Positions 25,707 to 34,467 of a DNA stretch of 64,000 nucleotides are shown in pieces; position 1 is the first letter of the stretch; the number at the start of each line of letters is the position of its first letter. The stretch is from Chitinophaga filiformis (lineage in GTDB: Bacteria; Bacteroidota; Bacteroidia; Chitinophagales; Chitinophagaceae), in NCBI RefSeq assembly GCF_023100805.1, contig NZ_CP095855.1, positions 6,427,001 to 6,491,000 of the forward strand. Direction: 5' to 3'. The notes under the pieces were generated by a model. It was given only the letters and a program-made list of their open reading frames with translations. It made no database searches and had not been told where the DNA came from. The position numbers and the translations under genes are program-made.

Positions 25707-26771
25707 ATGTCATTATTATCACAATATGGCTGGAACAGCCATTTCGAACAATACTATACATCCTTTTTACACCAGGGCCTGGAGGCTGCCCGTGTAACCG
25801 CCATTAACGGTTACAATCATACCATCATCAGCAATAAGGGGCTTTCTGCAGCCATACTGGCCGGTACGCTCATGAACAGCAAAGAGACCTGGGAATTACC
25901 CAAAGTGGGCGACTGGGTGGTATGCAAACCTTACGACGATCAAAGCATCATCATCGACGTATTGCCCAGGCAAAATGCCATCAGCCGCAAACTGCCCGGC
26001 AGGAGCAGCCAGCAGCAGGTGATTGCCGCCAATCTTGACGCGGCGCTGATCATCCAGGGCCTTGACCGCGACTTTAACCTGCAACGGCTGCAACGCTACC
26101 TGCAGCAGGTGTATCAATGCGGTATACAGCCTGTTATTATCCTGAACAAACAGGACCTTGTAGATGATCCTGAAGCATACCGCCGGCAGGTACTGGAACT
26201 GGGATATAAATGCCCGGTGTTGCTCACAAGCGCTTTAGATCGGGCGCAACTGGAAAGCTGGACTTCACAGTATTTGCAGGCAGGGAAAACTTTCGCCTTA
26301 CTGGGTTCTTCCGGCGTGGGAAAAAGCACGCTGTTCAATGCCTTATCGGGCATTGTTATACAAAAAGAAGGAAACCTCAGCACATTCAATAATAAAGGTA
26401 AACACACCACCACTGCGCGGCAGCTGGTAATGTTGCCTAATGGCAGTATGCTCATCGACTCGCCCGGCATGCGGGAATTTGGCCTTACCATAGATGCAGA
26501 CGAAGGTGTAAGCTTCTATCATCCACAGATAGAAGAACGCTCAGCAAACTGCCGTTTCCGTGATTGCACACACCAGCAGGAACCGGGTTGCGCTGTCATT
26601 GCTGCGGTTGAAGCAGGTACATTGCCGGTGAATGTGTATCGCAATTACCTGAAACTGGTCAGGGAACAATACCATTACCAGGCAAGCAGTATGGAAAAGA
26701 AACGAATGGATCAACAGTTTGGTAAACTGTCCAAACAGATAAATGCGCTACGTAAAAAGCGGAAGTATTAA
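25707..26771 (+). CDS. rsgA: Ribosome small-subunit maturation GTPase RsgA
   Basis: Circularly permuted GTPase that assists late 30S assembly. In 354 aa it has an N-terminal OB-like domain, the G4 motif NKQDL preceding the P-loop (permuted order), the G1 motif GSSGVGKST at 200-208, DSPGMREFGL (G3) and a C-terminal zinc finger C282-x4-C287-x-H289-x5-C295 (CRFRDCTHQQEPGC). The start MSLLSQYGW matches relatives; an upstream ATG at 25638 would add a 23-residue arginine/histidine-rich extension with no family counterpart. It is single, with its own terminator. Confidence 0.93.
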   Translation: MSLLSQYGWNSHFEQYYTSFLHQGLEAARVTAINGYNHTIISNKGLSAAILAGTLMNSKETWELPKVGDWVVCKPYDDQSIIIDVLPRQNAISRKLPGRSSQQQVIAANLDAALIIQGLDRDFNLQRLQRYLQQVYQCGIQPVIILNKQDLVDDPEAYRRQVLELGYKCPVLLTSALDRAQLESWTSQYLQAGKTFALLGSSGVGKSTLFNALSGIVIQKEGNLSTFNNKGKHTTTARQLVMLPNGSMLIDSPGMREFGLTIDADEGVSFYHPQIEERSANCRFRDCTHQQEPGCAVIAAVEAGTLPVNVYRNYLKLVREQYHYQASSMEKKRMDQQFGKLSKQINALRKKRKY

Positions 26772-26777
26772 CATATG

Positions 26778-26819
26778 GTTGCTTACCAGGAGCATTAGTT
26801 TTCCTGGTAAGCAACTTTA
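26778..26819 (+). terminator. Terminator after rsgA
   Basis: A perfect 14-bp stem GTTGCTTACCAGGA (26778-26791) with TCCTGGTAAGCAAC (26802-26815), a ten-base loop and a short TTTAT tail. A GAATT microsatellite of three to four units follows near 26852-26870. Confidence 0.8.
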
Positions 26820-26941
26820 TAGTTATTACCTTCTTTCCGGGTTGTTGTCAGAATTGAATTGAATTGAATGTGTACAGGACTACTGGGGTGGGGTGAAGAA
26901 AGGCATCTGATATCACCTGCCTCTGACTTACGAAGTTTTCT

Positions 26942-27433
26942 TTATTCACTTACTTTCGTATTCTCAACAGCAGCCCTTTCCGACAAATTCTCTTCACCGA
27001 TGGTATAATCAAATACCTTCTGTTGTTTATACTCTTTAAAACCATTCTTGACATAGAAGGCATGCGCTCCTTCCCTGATCACGTTACTGCGTACACGCAG
27101 TGTACTGATATTCCGCTCTGCGGCCCATTTCTTTGCTTTGTCAACCAGCAATCTGCCAATGCCCCGGCCGTGTGCATTGCGTGCCACTACCAGGCCACCG
27201 ATCTCGCAAAAAGGACCTGATTCCAGGCGGATGGTATAGAGTACATGGATCCATCCGAGAACAGTTTCTCCATTCACTGCAACGTAGGCTACGTCACAAA
27301 TACTTTTATCGATTGCCTGGATGTACGTGATCGTGTCTTTAACTGTTGAGGGGTATCCCAATTCACCTGATAAAGCGGCTACCTGCGCCGCATCTTTCAC
27401 GGAGACATGCCGGACATAAATCGCACCGTTCAT
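26942..27433 (-). CDS. GNAT N-acetyltransferase
   Basis: A 163-aa acetyltransferase. The core strand CEIGGLVVARNAHGR is followed by GRGIGRLLVDKAKKWA (acetyl-CoA loop) and ISTLRVRSNVIREGAHAFYVKNGF, matching the classical GNAT fold including the late AHAFYxxNGF segment found in aminoglycoside- and small-molecule-type members. The N terminus IYVRHVSVKDAAQVAALSGELGYP is also typical. It is divergent from the 101-aa gene. The substrate is unknown. Confidence 0.9.
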   Translation of the reverse strand: MNGAIYVRHVSVKDAAQVAALSGELGYPSTVKDTITYIQAIDKSICDVAYVAVNGETVLGWIHVLYTIRLESGPFCEIGGLVVARNAHGRGIGRLLVDKAKKWAAERNISTLRVRSNVIREGAHAFYVKNGFKEYKQQKVFDYTIGEENLSERAAVENTKVSE

Positions 27434-27549
27434 TTACTGCTTAGTTTATCTTAATAAAATTCTCAATATAACTGAATGGAATAAAAGTACACATTTTCGC
27501 GCTTTGGCATGGCATATTTATTGGGTTATTTCTACCAAAAAGAAGTGCT

Positions 27550-27855
27550 ATGGAAACGACACATGAGATTAAAGTTATTCCTGTTGATTATAACTCAAAC
27601 GAAATGCCGGATGCTGTAAGGAAATACAAACCTGTTCTTCTAAATGACGGCCAGGAATACTGCTGCCTCCTGGGTGAAAGGCCTGAGTACGGTATCTACG
27701 GCTGTGGCGATACCCCTGAAGAGGCTATCATGCACTGGAACCAGAAATATCTGCAAAAAACTGTAGAGGGCGCACTGTTCTCCACCAAAAAGCCTGTACT
27801 GGAAGGCAATAACGATGTAGTGAGGGCATATTTCTACCGTAGCCTGTCCATTTAA
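27550..27855 (+). CDS. Conserved hypothetical protein, HicB-like pattern
   Basis: A 101-aa cytosolic protein. The segment EYCCLLGERPEYGIYGCGDT with PEEAIMHW after it follows the pattern of HicB-type partial RNase-H folds (strand, strand, G-x-G-x-T-x-x-E-A, helix). No HicA-like toxin gene flanks it and no DNA-binding tail is visible. It lies 52 bp upstream of the DinB-like gene and may share a transcript. Function is unknown; the fold suggestion is weak. Confidence 0.55.
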   Translation: METTHEIKVIPVDYNSNEMPDAVRKYKPVLLNDGQEYCCLLGERPEYGIYGCGDTPEEAIMHWNQKYLQKTVEGALFSTKKPVLEGNNDVVRAYFYRSLSI

Positions 27856-27907
27856 TGCTACATCCCGTAGAAAAAGACGTATCTTGTATGAAGGAAACCT
27901 TGCATAT

Positions 27908-28357
27908 ATGTCGACACTTACAGCCTTAAAGGAAATCTTCAACCGGGATCTTAACAAGCTAAAAACAGAAATATCCTTATATCAGCATGAGCCTGCTTTA
28001 TGGATAACCGAAGCTAATATTGCAAACACGGCCGGTAATCTTTGTTTACACCTGGCCGGCAACTTAAATACTTATATTGGTGCACAGCTGGGCAACTCCG
28101 GTTACGTCCGCCACAGGGACCTGGAATTTTCCCTGAAGGATGTACCCCGTGCGGAACTGCTGCAAAAAATAGAGGACACCATCCATGTGGTAGATAAGAC
28201 ACTGAACAGTCTTTCTGAAGAAAAGTTAGCGGAGGAATATCCCATTGTTGTTTTTGATGGTAAAACAACCACAGCTTATATGCTGATACATCTTGCCACT
28301 CACCTGGGTTATCACCTGGGACAGATCAATTATCACAGGAGATTACTGGATAAGTAA
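27908..28357 (+). CDS. DinB-like four-helix protein
   Basis: A 149-aa protein of the DinB/DUF1572-like superfamily. Helices carry the three metal-site histidines typical of the family: NLCLHLAGNLNTYIG, then later LIHLATHLGYHLGQINYHR. The family includes thiol transferases and uncharacterised metal-dependent proteins. ATG 27908 begins MSTLTALKEIF; an ATG at 27884 would add eight residues upstream. It is convergent with the VOC gene, with only 4 bp between stop codons. Confidence 0.82.
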   Translation: MSTLTALKEIFNRDLNKLKTEISLYQHEPALWITEANIANTAGNLCLHLAGNLNTYIGAQLGNSGYVRHRDLEFSLKDVPRAELLQKIEDTIHVVDKTLNSLSEEKLAEEYPIVVFDGKTTTAYMLIHLATHLGYHLGQINYHRRLLDK

Positions 28358-28361
28358 GTAC

Positions 28362-28727
28362 TCATTGCTTCTTTCCGGCAAAGATGATCTTATTGTAAAA
28401 CGGATCGTTTACGGTAAACGTTAATATGGACGGATCATAAAACGCTTCCCCTAAACCGGGGCGGTTGTATTTATATTGTTTATCGATCAGCTTTTGGTGG
28501 TAAACCGCGACATCCCTGAAATCGTCTACATACACAGTACCACCAGGACTGGCATCACCGTGATGTTCTGAAATATGTAATACGATATCGCCCATAGAGA
28601 CCTGCATATAAAAGGGCGTATTGTCAGGCCTGTCTTCCCAGTCTACCTGGAAGCCCAGCCAGTCGACATAGAACTCTATTACTTTCGCATGATCAAATGC
28701 CCGGAGCACTGGTTTTACAATAGCCAT
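28362..28727 (-). CDS. Glyoxalase/bleomycin-resistance (VOC) protein
   Basis: A 121-aa VOC-superfamily protein. It shows the paired beta-alpha-beta-beta-beta repeats: VKPVLRAFDHAKVIEFYVDWLG at the start and GGTVYVDDFRDVAVYHQKL in the second half, with metal-ligand-like H in VLHISEHHGDA and an acidic residue late. It resembles the bleomycin-resistance type, which binds rather than cuts its ligand. It is 15 bp downstream of the AraC-type gene and is the last gene of a minus-strand cluster. The true substrate is unknown. Confidence 0.85.
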   Translation of the reverse strand: MAIVKPVLRAFDHAKVIEFYVDWLGFQVDWEDRPDNTPFYMQVSMGDIVLHISEHHGDASPGGTVYVDDFRDVAVYHQKLIDKQYKYNRPGLGEAFYDPSILTFTVNDPFYNKIIFAGKKQ

Positions 28728-28742
28728 ACTGCATGTTTCAGG

Positions 28743-29504
28743 TTACCAATAAATTGCTGATCTGTAGAACTCACCTGGTGTTTTACCGGTGAATGATTTG
28801 AAGTCTTTTATGAAATGCGCCTGATCAAAATATCCTGCATCATATGCCAGTGCTGTTAATGTGCTGCCATCGGCCTTTCCGATCAGGCTTCTCAGGCGGA
28901 CGATAGATGCAAACTGTTTGGGAGTGGCGCCTGTTATTTTCCGGAAACGTTTCTCAAAAGCATCCTGGCTGATGTGCAGTTCCTGCAATAGTTCTTTTAT
29001 CCGCAGATTACCGTCTGCCTGCCTGATATTCCGTATCGCTTCCCGGACCAGCAGATCGGGTTTTGTCTGTCTCAGGACCGTCAACAGGAAGCCCTGCATA
29101 ATAGCTATACAAGCCTGATTATCGCCAGCGGCAGCCAGTTGTTCCGTGATATCGTCCAGTTGTTGCCTACGGATAAAATTATCCAGTGAGGCAGCGCCTC
29201 CGAATAATTCATGCATCGGCTCTTTAAAGAAGGCCGCGGCGCCATCTTCGCGGAAAACGATCAGCAGGTTGGTGGTATTGCCGGAATAGGCCAGCGACCT
29301 GAAGGTCTTCCTAAGCCCGCCAAGCGTAGTAGCCGGCAATATTCCCTGGTCTTTATCCATCACCGTTCCCCTCAGCCGGAAAGCCATTACAACAGCGGTA
29401 TCCGGCAGTATCTGGTTCTGCACGGGAAACTCGCTTTCAATGATCATGAAAGATTTGATGAAGGGCTGCAATGTGGCTACCGGTATATATTTTTCAATAT
29501 GCAT
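28743..29504 (-). CDS. AraC-family regulator with DUF6597-type N terminus
   Basis: A 253-aa transcription factor. The N-terminal sensor part (YIPVATLQPFIKSFMIIES...LPDTAVVMAFRLRG) resembles the DUF6597 group, and the C-terminal 100 residues contain two helix-turn-helix units: IKELLQELHISQDAFEKRFR and LTALAYDAGYFDQAHFIKDF, ending GKTPGEFYR. It lies 15 bp before the VOC gene and may control it. The effector is unknown. Confidence 0.9.
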   Translation of the reverse strand: MHIEKYIPVATLQPFIKSFMIIESEFPVQNQILPDTAVVMAFRLRGTVMDKDQGILPATTLGGLRKTFRSLAYSGNTTNLLIVFREDGAAAFFKEPMHELFGGAASLDNFIRRQQLDDITEQLAAAGDNQACIAIMQGFLLTVLRQTKPDLLVREAIRNIRQADGNLRIKELLQELHISQDAFEKRFRKITGATPKQFASIVRLRSLIGKADGSTLTALAYDAGYFDQAHFIKDFKSFTGKTPGEFYRSAIYW

Positions 29505-29546
29505 CAGGGCAACGCGATATAGAACAAATATAATCCATATTCCGGC

Positions 29547-29852
29547 TTATTCCATCCGTCGTAAGATCCGGTAATCAATATAAAAAGTACCGAATGGGAC
29601 AAAACACGCCAGCAGCACTTTCCATGTCACTTCACTGAACTTCCATTTGTACTCAATGCCAACGCTTAATGCATTGATCACAAAGATCACAAAGAAAAAA
29701 CCATGTATGGGCCCCATCAGTTTTACCAGGGACGGGTCATTGGCAGCATATTTCATAGGCACGGCTATTCCTATTAAAACCAGCAGGGAAATTCCCTCTA
29801 TAAACCCGACCAGCCTTAAACGGCCCACTTTTGTACGGAGAAAACGCATCAT
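29547..29852 (-). CDS. DUF3817 membrane protein
   Basis: A 101-aa integral membrane protein with three hydrophobic segments; the family motifs are LRLVGFIEGISLLVLIGIA, the central KLMGPIHGFFFVIFV and a C-terminal FVPFGTFYIDYR. These mark DUF3817, called YdzA-like in some annotations. The start at ATG 29852 is two bases after the stop of the upstream membrane gene, indicating an operon. Its function is unknown. Confidence 0.85.
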   Translation of the reverse strand: MMRFLRTKVGRLRLVGFIEGISLLVLIGIAVPMKYAANDPSLVKLMGPIHGFFFVIFVINALSVGIEYKWKFSEVTWKVLLACFVPFGTFYIDYRILRRME

Positions 29853-29854
29853 TA

Positions 29855-30319
29855 TTAAAATGTTCTTATGTATGGCCTGTGCGCCAGTGGCGAAAAGGGC
29901 CATGGTATGGCAATGAAAATAATTAACAGGCCCAGGGCGAAGAGTAAGGTCATTATCCTGAACTTCCCCTGGTTAGTGACCGATCTTTTGGCGGAAGAAG
30001 AGCCGATAGTAACAACGATCACGGCAATCGTCATCAGGATCACATGCAGCAATCCGAAGAAAAGGAAATCGAACTGCCGGATAGCTTCGTGGTAATGTCC
30101 CCTGAACCATGCAACCAGGGGACTATTGAAATACAGTACATATCCCAAAGCCAGCTGTATATGGGCTATAGTAGCTGTAATATGCCTTATCCTGTCGTCA
30201 GCAAGCGTAAAGGAACGTTTTCCTGTCCATCCCCTCAGGCCGCGGAAAACGGCGTACAACAGGCTTAATACGACCATCCATCTGAAGAAGGAATGTAATA
30301 GCAGTAATGAAAAATACAT
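29855..30319 (-). CDS. Four-helix membrane protein of unknown function
   Basis: A 154-aa integral membrane protein with four helices. Histidines sit inside or at the ends of the helices (LLLHSFFRWM, ITATIAHIQLALGYVLYF, FFGLLHVILMTI), a layout compatible with haem or quinone binding as in small cytochrome b-like proteins. The acidic/basic loop RGLRGWTGKRSFTLADDRIR separates helices 1 and 2. It heads the minus-strand cluster of this protein, DUF3817, AraC and VOC. The functional role is not recognised. Confidence 0.7.
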   Translation of the reverse strand: MYFSLLLLHSFFRWMVVLSLLYAVFRGLRGWTGKRSFTLADDRIRHITATIAHIQLALGYVLYFNSPLVAWFRGHYHEAIRQFDFLFFGLLHVILMTIAVIVVTIGSSSAKRSVTNQGKFRIMTLLFALGLLIIFIAIPWPFSPLAHRPYIRTF

Positions 30320-30385
30320 TTCGATATTTTGTTCCGCAAAGCTCTGTCGAAATGAACAATTCCGTTAGGACATAAAAAGTCTACT

Positions 30386-31291
30386 TTAGGACATTTTGAT
30401 CATTCGCCGGAACTCTGTTGGCGTCATTCCTTCGTAACGTTTAAACAGCCGGGTAAAATAGGACTGGTCTTCAAACCCTACCTGTATGGCCACTTCACTG
30501 ATGGGAAAGTCGGACTGGCTCAATAATACTTTTGCCTCCTGCACAATGGTCTCGTCAATCCATTTCGTAGGCGCTTTCCGTGTGATCATCCTTACTGATT
30601 TATTAAGGTGGCTGGGAGAGATATTCAGCATCGCAGCGTAATCGCTCACCATATGGCGGTGCCGGATATTCTGCGCAACCAGCTCACGGAACCTGCTGGT
30701 AATATTCACGGCGTTCGTCTGTGCACCAGGTAACAGGGGCTGGTAGCCACTACCCACTTCACATAACAAGGCAATCAGGTAAGGCTGTAAAATGTTCATA
30801 TGCTGTAGCCCATGCTCCATATACTCCCACAGGATCCGTTCGAAAAGCTGCAGTACAAACCGGGAAGTTCCTTCATCCAGTACTACATGGGGCTTTCCCC
30901 ATACTTTCAGGAACTCAAACTCTTTCAGCAACTCGCTGTTACCGTATTTGCCCAGCAGCATATCGTCATGGAACTTGCAGAAAAAACCTTTATTCTCGTC
31001 CTGTGCATCAAAAGAGAATACCTGCCCGGCAGGTACAAACAGTATTTCCCCTTTCCGGAGGTGATAATTCTCACTCCCGATCTTCATGGAGGCCGATCCT
31101 TCGGTGAGGTAGAGGCATGCATGCATGAGAGAGCGGGAAGCGGGTACCGCCTGTTTTACATGCCGGTACATGTCTTCTACCCTGCATATCAGGAACTTAT
31201 TCAGGTCGCCCTTCAACAGGGTCTCCAGTTCCCGGGAAGGCATAAACCGGGAGGTAAATGCGTGGACATCGTATACCTTAATCTCGTTCAT
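30386..31291 (-). CDS. AraC-family transcriptional regulator
   Basis: A 301-aa regulator with an N-terminal cupin-like ligand domain (LTEGSASMKIGSENYHLRKGEILFVPAGQ split across strands, about residues 66-95) and a C-terminal AraC DNA-binding domain: VSDYAAMLNISPSHLNKSVR and ISEVAIQVGFEDQSYFTRLF followed by GMTPTEFRRM. The family is typical for sugar or stress operons. It is not close to an obvious target; the nearest plus-strand gene is the P-loop kinase 129 bp away. Confidence 0.92.
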   Translation of the reverse strand: MNEIKVYDVHAFTSRFMPSRELETLLKGDLNKFLICRVEDMYRHVKQAVPASRSLMHACLYLTEGSASMKIGSENYHLRKGEILFVPAGQVFSFDAQDENKGFFCKFHDDMLLGKYGNSELLKEFEFLKVWGKPHVVLDEGTSRFVLQLFERILWEYMEHGLQHMNILQPYLIALLCEVGSGYQPLLPGAQTNAVNITSRFRELVAQNIRHRHMVSDYAAMLNISPSHLNKSVRMITRKAPTKWIDETIVQEAKVLLSQSDFPISEVAIQVGFEDQSYFTRLFKRYEGMTPTEFRRMIKMS

Positions 31292-31420
31292 ATGAGGATG
31301 GACGAATGAGAAGGGGAAATATTGTCAGCTATTTGTTATTTTAACCTGGCCCTCGTGAGGTTGATGTGGTAATTGCAGTTTCCTTTTAATATTTTATTTT
31401 ACGCTCCGAACACCCATACC

Positions 31421-31867
31421 ATGGAAGCAATTATTTTTTGCGGACTACAAGCTACCGGCAAAACAGGTTTTTACAAAGAACACTTTTTGCAAACCCATGT
31501 CAGGATCTCCCTGGACCTGTTGAAAAGCAGATACCGGGAAGACCTCTTCCTTGGCGCATGCATCAAAGGTATGCAGCCATTCGTGGTAGATAATACCAAT
31601 CCCGGAGCGGCAGACAGGGAGAAATATATCCGGCTTGCCCTGGAAAACAAATTCAGGGTCATAGGATATTATTTCCGCTCCAACCTCGCAGATGCCCTGG
31701 AAAGGAACAGCCGGCGGAGCGGGAAAGCGCTGATCCCGAAAGTGGGTGTTTTAAACACTTATAAACGCCTGGAAGTACCACAGCTAAGTGAGGGATTTGA
31801 CGAGCTGCATTATGTGGAATTAGGCGAAAACGGTTTTACGATAAGAGCATGGAATCATGAAATTTGA
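31421..31867 (+). CDS. P-loop kinase-like ATPase paired with Thg1-like gene
   Basis: A 148-aa cytosolic P-loop protein. It has a Walker A GLQATGKT at residues 8-15 directly at the N terminus, the segment RISLDLLKSRYRED, a Walker-B-like PFVVDNTNPGAADREK (N-T-N as in polynucleotide-kinase and zeta-toxin-like folds) and a lid region NSRRSGKALIPKVG. This is the minimal kinase fold seen in 5'-polynucleotide kinases. ATG 31421 begins with the Walker strand; the frame start at 31373 adds 16 residues. Its stop overlaps the start of the Thg1-like gene by 11 bp, so the two are coupled and probably act together in RNA end processing (inference). Confidence 0.82.
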   Translation: MEAIIFCGLQATGKTGFYKEHFLQTHVRISLDLLKSRYREDLFLGACIKGMQPFVVDNTNPGAADREKYIRLALENKFRVIGYYFRSNLADALERNSRRSGKALIPKVGVLNTYKRLEVPQLSEGFDELHYVELGENGFTIRAWNHEI

Positions 31868-32624
31868 TGAACTAGACAGTAAAATGCGGGTATATGAAAC
31901 CGCGCATGACAGAAGCGTTTTGCCTGGTATGTACATGGTGGCCCGTATTGATGGCAGGGGTTTTACCAAACTGACGAAGGAAGTACACCCCTTCGAAGCC
32001 CCATTTGACCCGGTATTCAGGGACTATATGATTGAAACAGTGAAACACCTGATGAATAGCGGCTTTAACGTTGTTTATGGTTATACCGAAAGTGATGAGA
32101 TCTCCCTGCTTTTTCATCTTGAGGAAAATGCGTTTGCCCGCAAACACCGGAAATATACCTCCATCCTGGCAGGGGAAGCCAGTGCCAGGTTCTCCCTGCA
32201 GCTGGGAAGCCTTGCTGCATTTGACTGCCGGATCTGCGAACTGCCTAATAAGCAACTGGTAGCTGACTATTTCAGATGGCGTAATGAAGATGCGCACCGC
32301 AACGCGCTGAATGCACACTGCTACTGGCAGCTGAGGAAAGATAACCACACCCGGCTGACAGCTACAAAGAAAATTGAAAATATGAGCACTGCAGATAAAA
32401 ATGAGTTGCTCTTCAGCTATCATATCAACTTCAATGAACTACCCAGCTGGCAGAAAAGAGGGATTGGTTTTTACTGGGCGGAGATGGACAAAACAGGCTT
32501 TAATCCTAAAACGGGAGAACCTGTTGTAGTAAAGAGAAGGCAGCTTTATGTGAATGATGAACTACCCATGAAGGATGAATACAATAACTTCATACTGCAG
32601 TTGATAGATCAAAGCGAACTATAA
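31857..32624 (+). CDS. Thg1-like 3'-5' RNA polymerase (TLP)
   Basis: A 255-aa member of the tRNA(His) guanylyltransferase family, which adds nucleotides in the 3'-to-5' direction at tRNA 5' ends. Metal-binding carboxylates of the palm fold are intact: D32 in RIDGRGF and D80-E81 in YTESDEISLLF. The eukaryotic HINNLYN motif is replaced by NALNAHCYWQLR, as in bacterial TLPs, which repair 5'-truncated tRNAs rather than add G-1. The C-terminal domain (about 190-255) ends ILQLIDQSEL. It overlaps a P-loop kinase gene that could supply 5' phosphates. The target RNA is unknown. Confidence 0.92.
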   Translation: MKFDELDSKMRVYETAHDRSVLPGMYMVARIDGRGFTKLTKEVHPFEAPFDPVFRDYMIETVKHLMNSGFNVVYGYTESDEISLLFHLEENAFARKHRKYTSILAGEASARFSLQLGSLAAFDCRICELPNKQLVADYFRWRNEDAHRNALNAHCYWQLRKDNHTRLTATKKIENMSTADKNELLFSYHINFNELPSWQKRGIGFYWAEMDKTGFNPKTGEPVVVKRRQLYVNDELPMKDEYNNFILQLIDQSEL

Positions 32625-32632
32625 ATAAAAAA

Positions 32633-32667
32633 AGGGTGTATCGAACTTGAAACACCCTCTTTTTTTG
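32633..32667. terminator. Bidirectional terminator
   Basis: AGGGTGT (32633-32639) pairs with ACACCCT (32652-32658), flanked by an A-run on the left and CTTTTTTT on the right, so it serves the plus-strand Thg1-like gene and the minus-strand antiporter gene. Confidence 0.85.
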
Positions 32668-32745
32668 AGTACCTGATGAAGTCAGTTAGTCTTTTAAGCG
32701 ATTCTCAGCGTCTGTTTTACTTTTTGGGTTTCCCCTCCTGCTTTA

Positions 32746-34347
32746 TTAAAACTGCAATCTTATTTTCTCTTCTGCAAGGTCCAGCTGAGAAAAATGTTTA
32801 CGGATGATCTCGTCATTGAACTCCGCCTTCCTGTTGATCATCTTCAGCATTCGCCGTTGCTCCTTTAAGAGCTCAAAATAAATAGTCCTGTACCGTTTAG
32901 TCGCTTGACGCCGGTTTACATCTTTACCGTGCGATTCTGCATAACTTTGTAGGAAAGTATGTTCATTTTCCAGGCTCATTCTTAACTGCTGTAACAATAC
33001 ATTCTCTTCCACATCAGCTTTAAACTGCTTATCCAATACTTCCAGTGCCGTATGTGCCAGTTTTTTCCTGACAAGGATCTCCTGTTCAAGCTCTGACATG
33101 AGGTAGTCAGGCTCCGCCAGTTTCAGTTTACGGATCAGCCAGGGCAGTGTAAGGCCCTGCAGTACCAGCGTTACCAGTATTACTACGAAGGTGATGAACA
33201 GGATCATATTACGTTGGGGAAACGGCTGGTTACCTGCCATGATCGGAATGGACAAAGCCGCCGCCAGCGATACCACACCGCGCATACCTGCCCAGCCGAA
33301 TACAAGCGGCATACGCCATCCCGGGCGACTATCCGCAGTCTTAATAAACCGGCTGATGAATACTGTAAATACAGAAGCCCCCATGGTGCTGAGAATGCGG
33401 GTAATGATCACTACTACTGAGATCACCAGGCCATACCAGATCGCCTCTTTCAGCGAACTTCCGCCCAACTGCTGCACCACAATGGGAAGTTCAAGACCTA
33501 TCAGCATAAATACGATACCATTCAATACAAATCCGACGGTGGCCCACACATTAATGCTCTGTATACGGCTCAGGTGACTCAGGATGGAGTTACGCCTGTT
33601 TGCCATAAAAAGCCCTCCGCTCACGACCGCCAGTACACCGGAAAAGTGAAAAGACTCTGCGCTTATATACATCACATACGGGGCTGCCAATGTCAATACA
33701 GTATCCATACTTGGCGTTGTAGGCAGCCAGCGGTGAAGAGCATAAAATACCAGCCCTACGGCAATCCCTGTAGCAATTCCCATTACAATCACCACCACAA
33801 AACTAAGCGCGGCTTCATGAAATGAGAAAGAGCCGGTGATGACCGCCGCCATCGCAAAGCGGTATACGATCAAGCTGGATGCATCGTTCATCAGGCTCTC
33901 TCCTTCTACGATAGACGAAAGCCGCTTGGGCGCATCCACTCCTTTCAATACCGTACTGGCAGAAACGGCATCTGGCGGCGAGATAATACCTCCCAGCAAA
34001 AAACCCAGGGCCAGTGTAAAACCAGGAATGAGATAATGAGAAACGACCGCTATCACACAAGACGTAAGCAATACAATGCCGAAGGCAAAAGAACCGATCA
34101 CTCTGCGCCATTTCCAGAATTCCTTCCAGGAAGTATACCAGGCAGCCTCGTACAACAAGGGAGGTAAAAAGATCAGGAAAATAAGCTCCGGATCAATAGA
34201 AATGACCGGCAGGCCGGGAATGAAACTGATTACCAGGCCACCCAGTACCAGCACAATGGGATAAGAGATCTTCAGACGTTGCGCCAGCATGACCAGCAAC
34301 AGTATTACCAGTATGAGGCCAATGTACAATACGAATGTAGCATGCAT
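32746..34347 (-). CDS. CPA1-family Na+/H+ antiporter
   Basis: Inner-membrane cation/proton exchanger of 533 aa. About 12 hydrophobic segments occupy residues 1-410, with SPPDAVSA (the CPA1 active-site region), GESLMNDASSLIVYRFA and GWAGMRGVVSLAAAL all family hallmarks. The C-terminal 120 residues are charged and helical, a cytosolic regulatory tail with a coiled-coil look (KLAHTALEVLDKQFKADVEENV). ATG 34347 begins MHATFVLYIG; the frame upstream is open to 34419 but polar. It is divergent from the M3 peptidase gene. Confidence 0.93.
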   Translation of the reverse strand: MHATFVLYIGLILVILLLVMLAQRLKISYPIVLVLGGLVISFIPGLPVISIDPELIFLIFLPPLLYEAAWYTSWKEFWKWRRVIGSFAFGIVLLTSCVIAVVSHYLIPGFTLALGFLLGGIISPPDAVSASTVLKGVDAPKRLSSIVEGESLMNDASSLIVYRFAMAAVITGSFSFHEAALSFVVVIVMGIATGIAVGLVFYALHRWLPTTPSMDTVLTLAAPYVMYISAESFHFSGVLAVVSGGLFMANRRNSILSHLSRIQSINVWATVGFVLNGIVFMLIGLELPIVVQQLGGSSLKEAIWYGLVISVVVIITRILSTMGASVFTVFISRFIKTADSRPGWRMPLVFGWAGMRGVVSLAAALSIPIMAGNQPFPQRNMILFITFVVILVTLVLQGLTLPWLIRKLKLAEPDYLMSELEQEILVRKKLAHTALEVLDKQFKADVEENVLLQQLRMSLENEHTFLQSYAESHGKDVNRRQATKRYRTIYFELLKEQRRMLKMINRKAEFNDEIIRKHFSQLDLAEEKIRLQF

Positions 34348-34432
34348 AGCTACTAAAATACTACAATCCAGCCTATTTACACATAGCCCGGTGGATTCAT
34401 ACAATAAATACAAGGACATTTATAAGAATAGT

Positions 34433-34440
34433 TATTTTTG
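34433..34440 (+). promoter_or_regulatory. -7 box for the M3 peptidase gene
   Basis: TATTTTTG is an exact TAnnTTTG match 27 bp before ATG 34468. It overlaps the alternative TTG 34438, excluding that as the start. Confidence 0.6.
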
Positions 34441-34467
34441 CCGGAGTACTTTATAATCAAAGATGAT

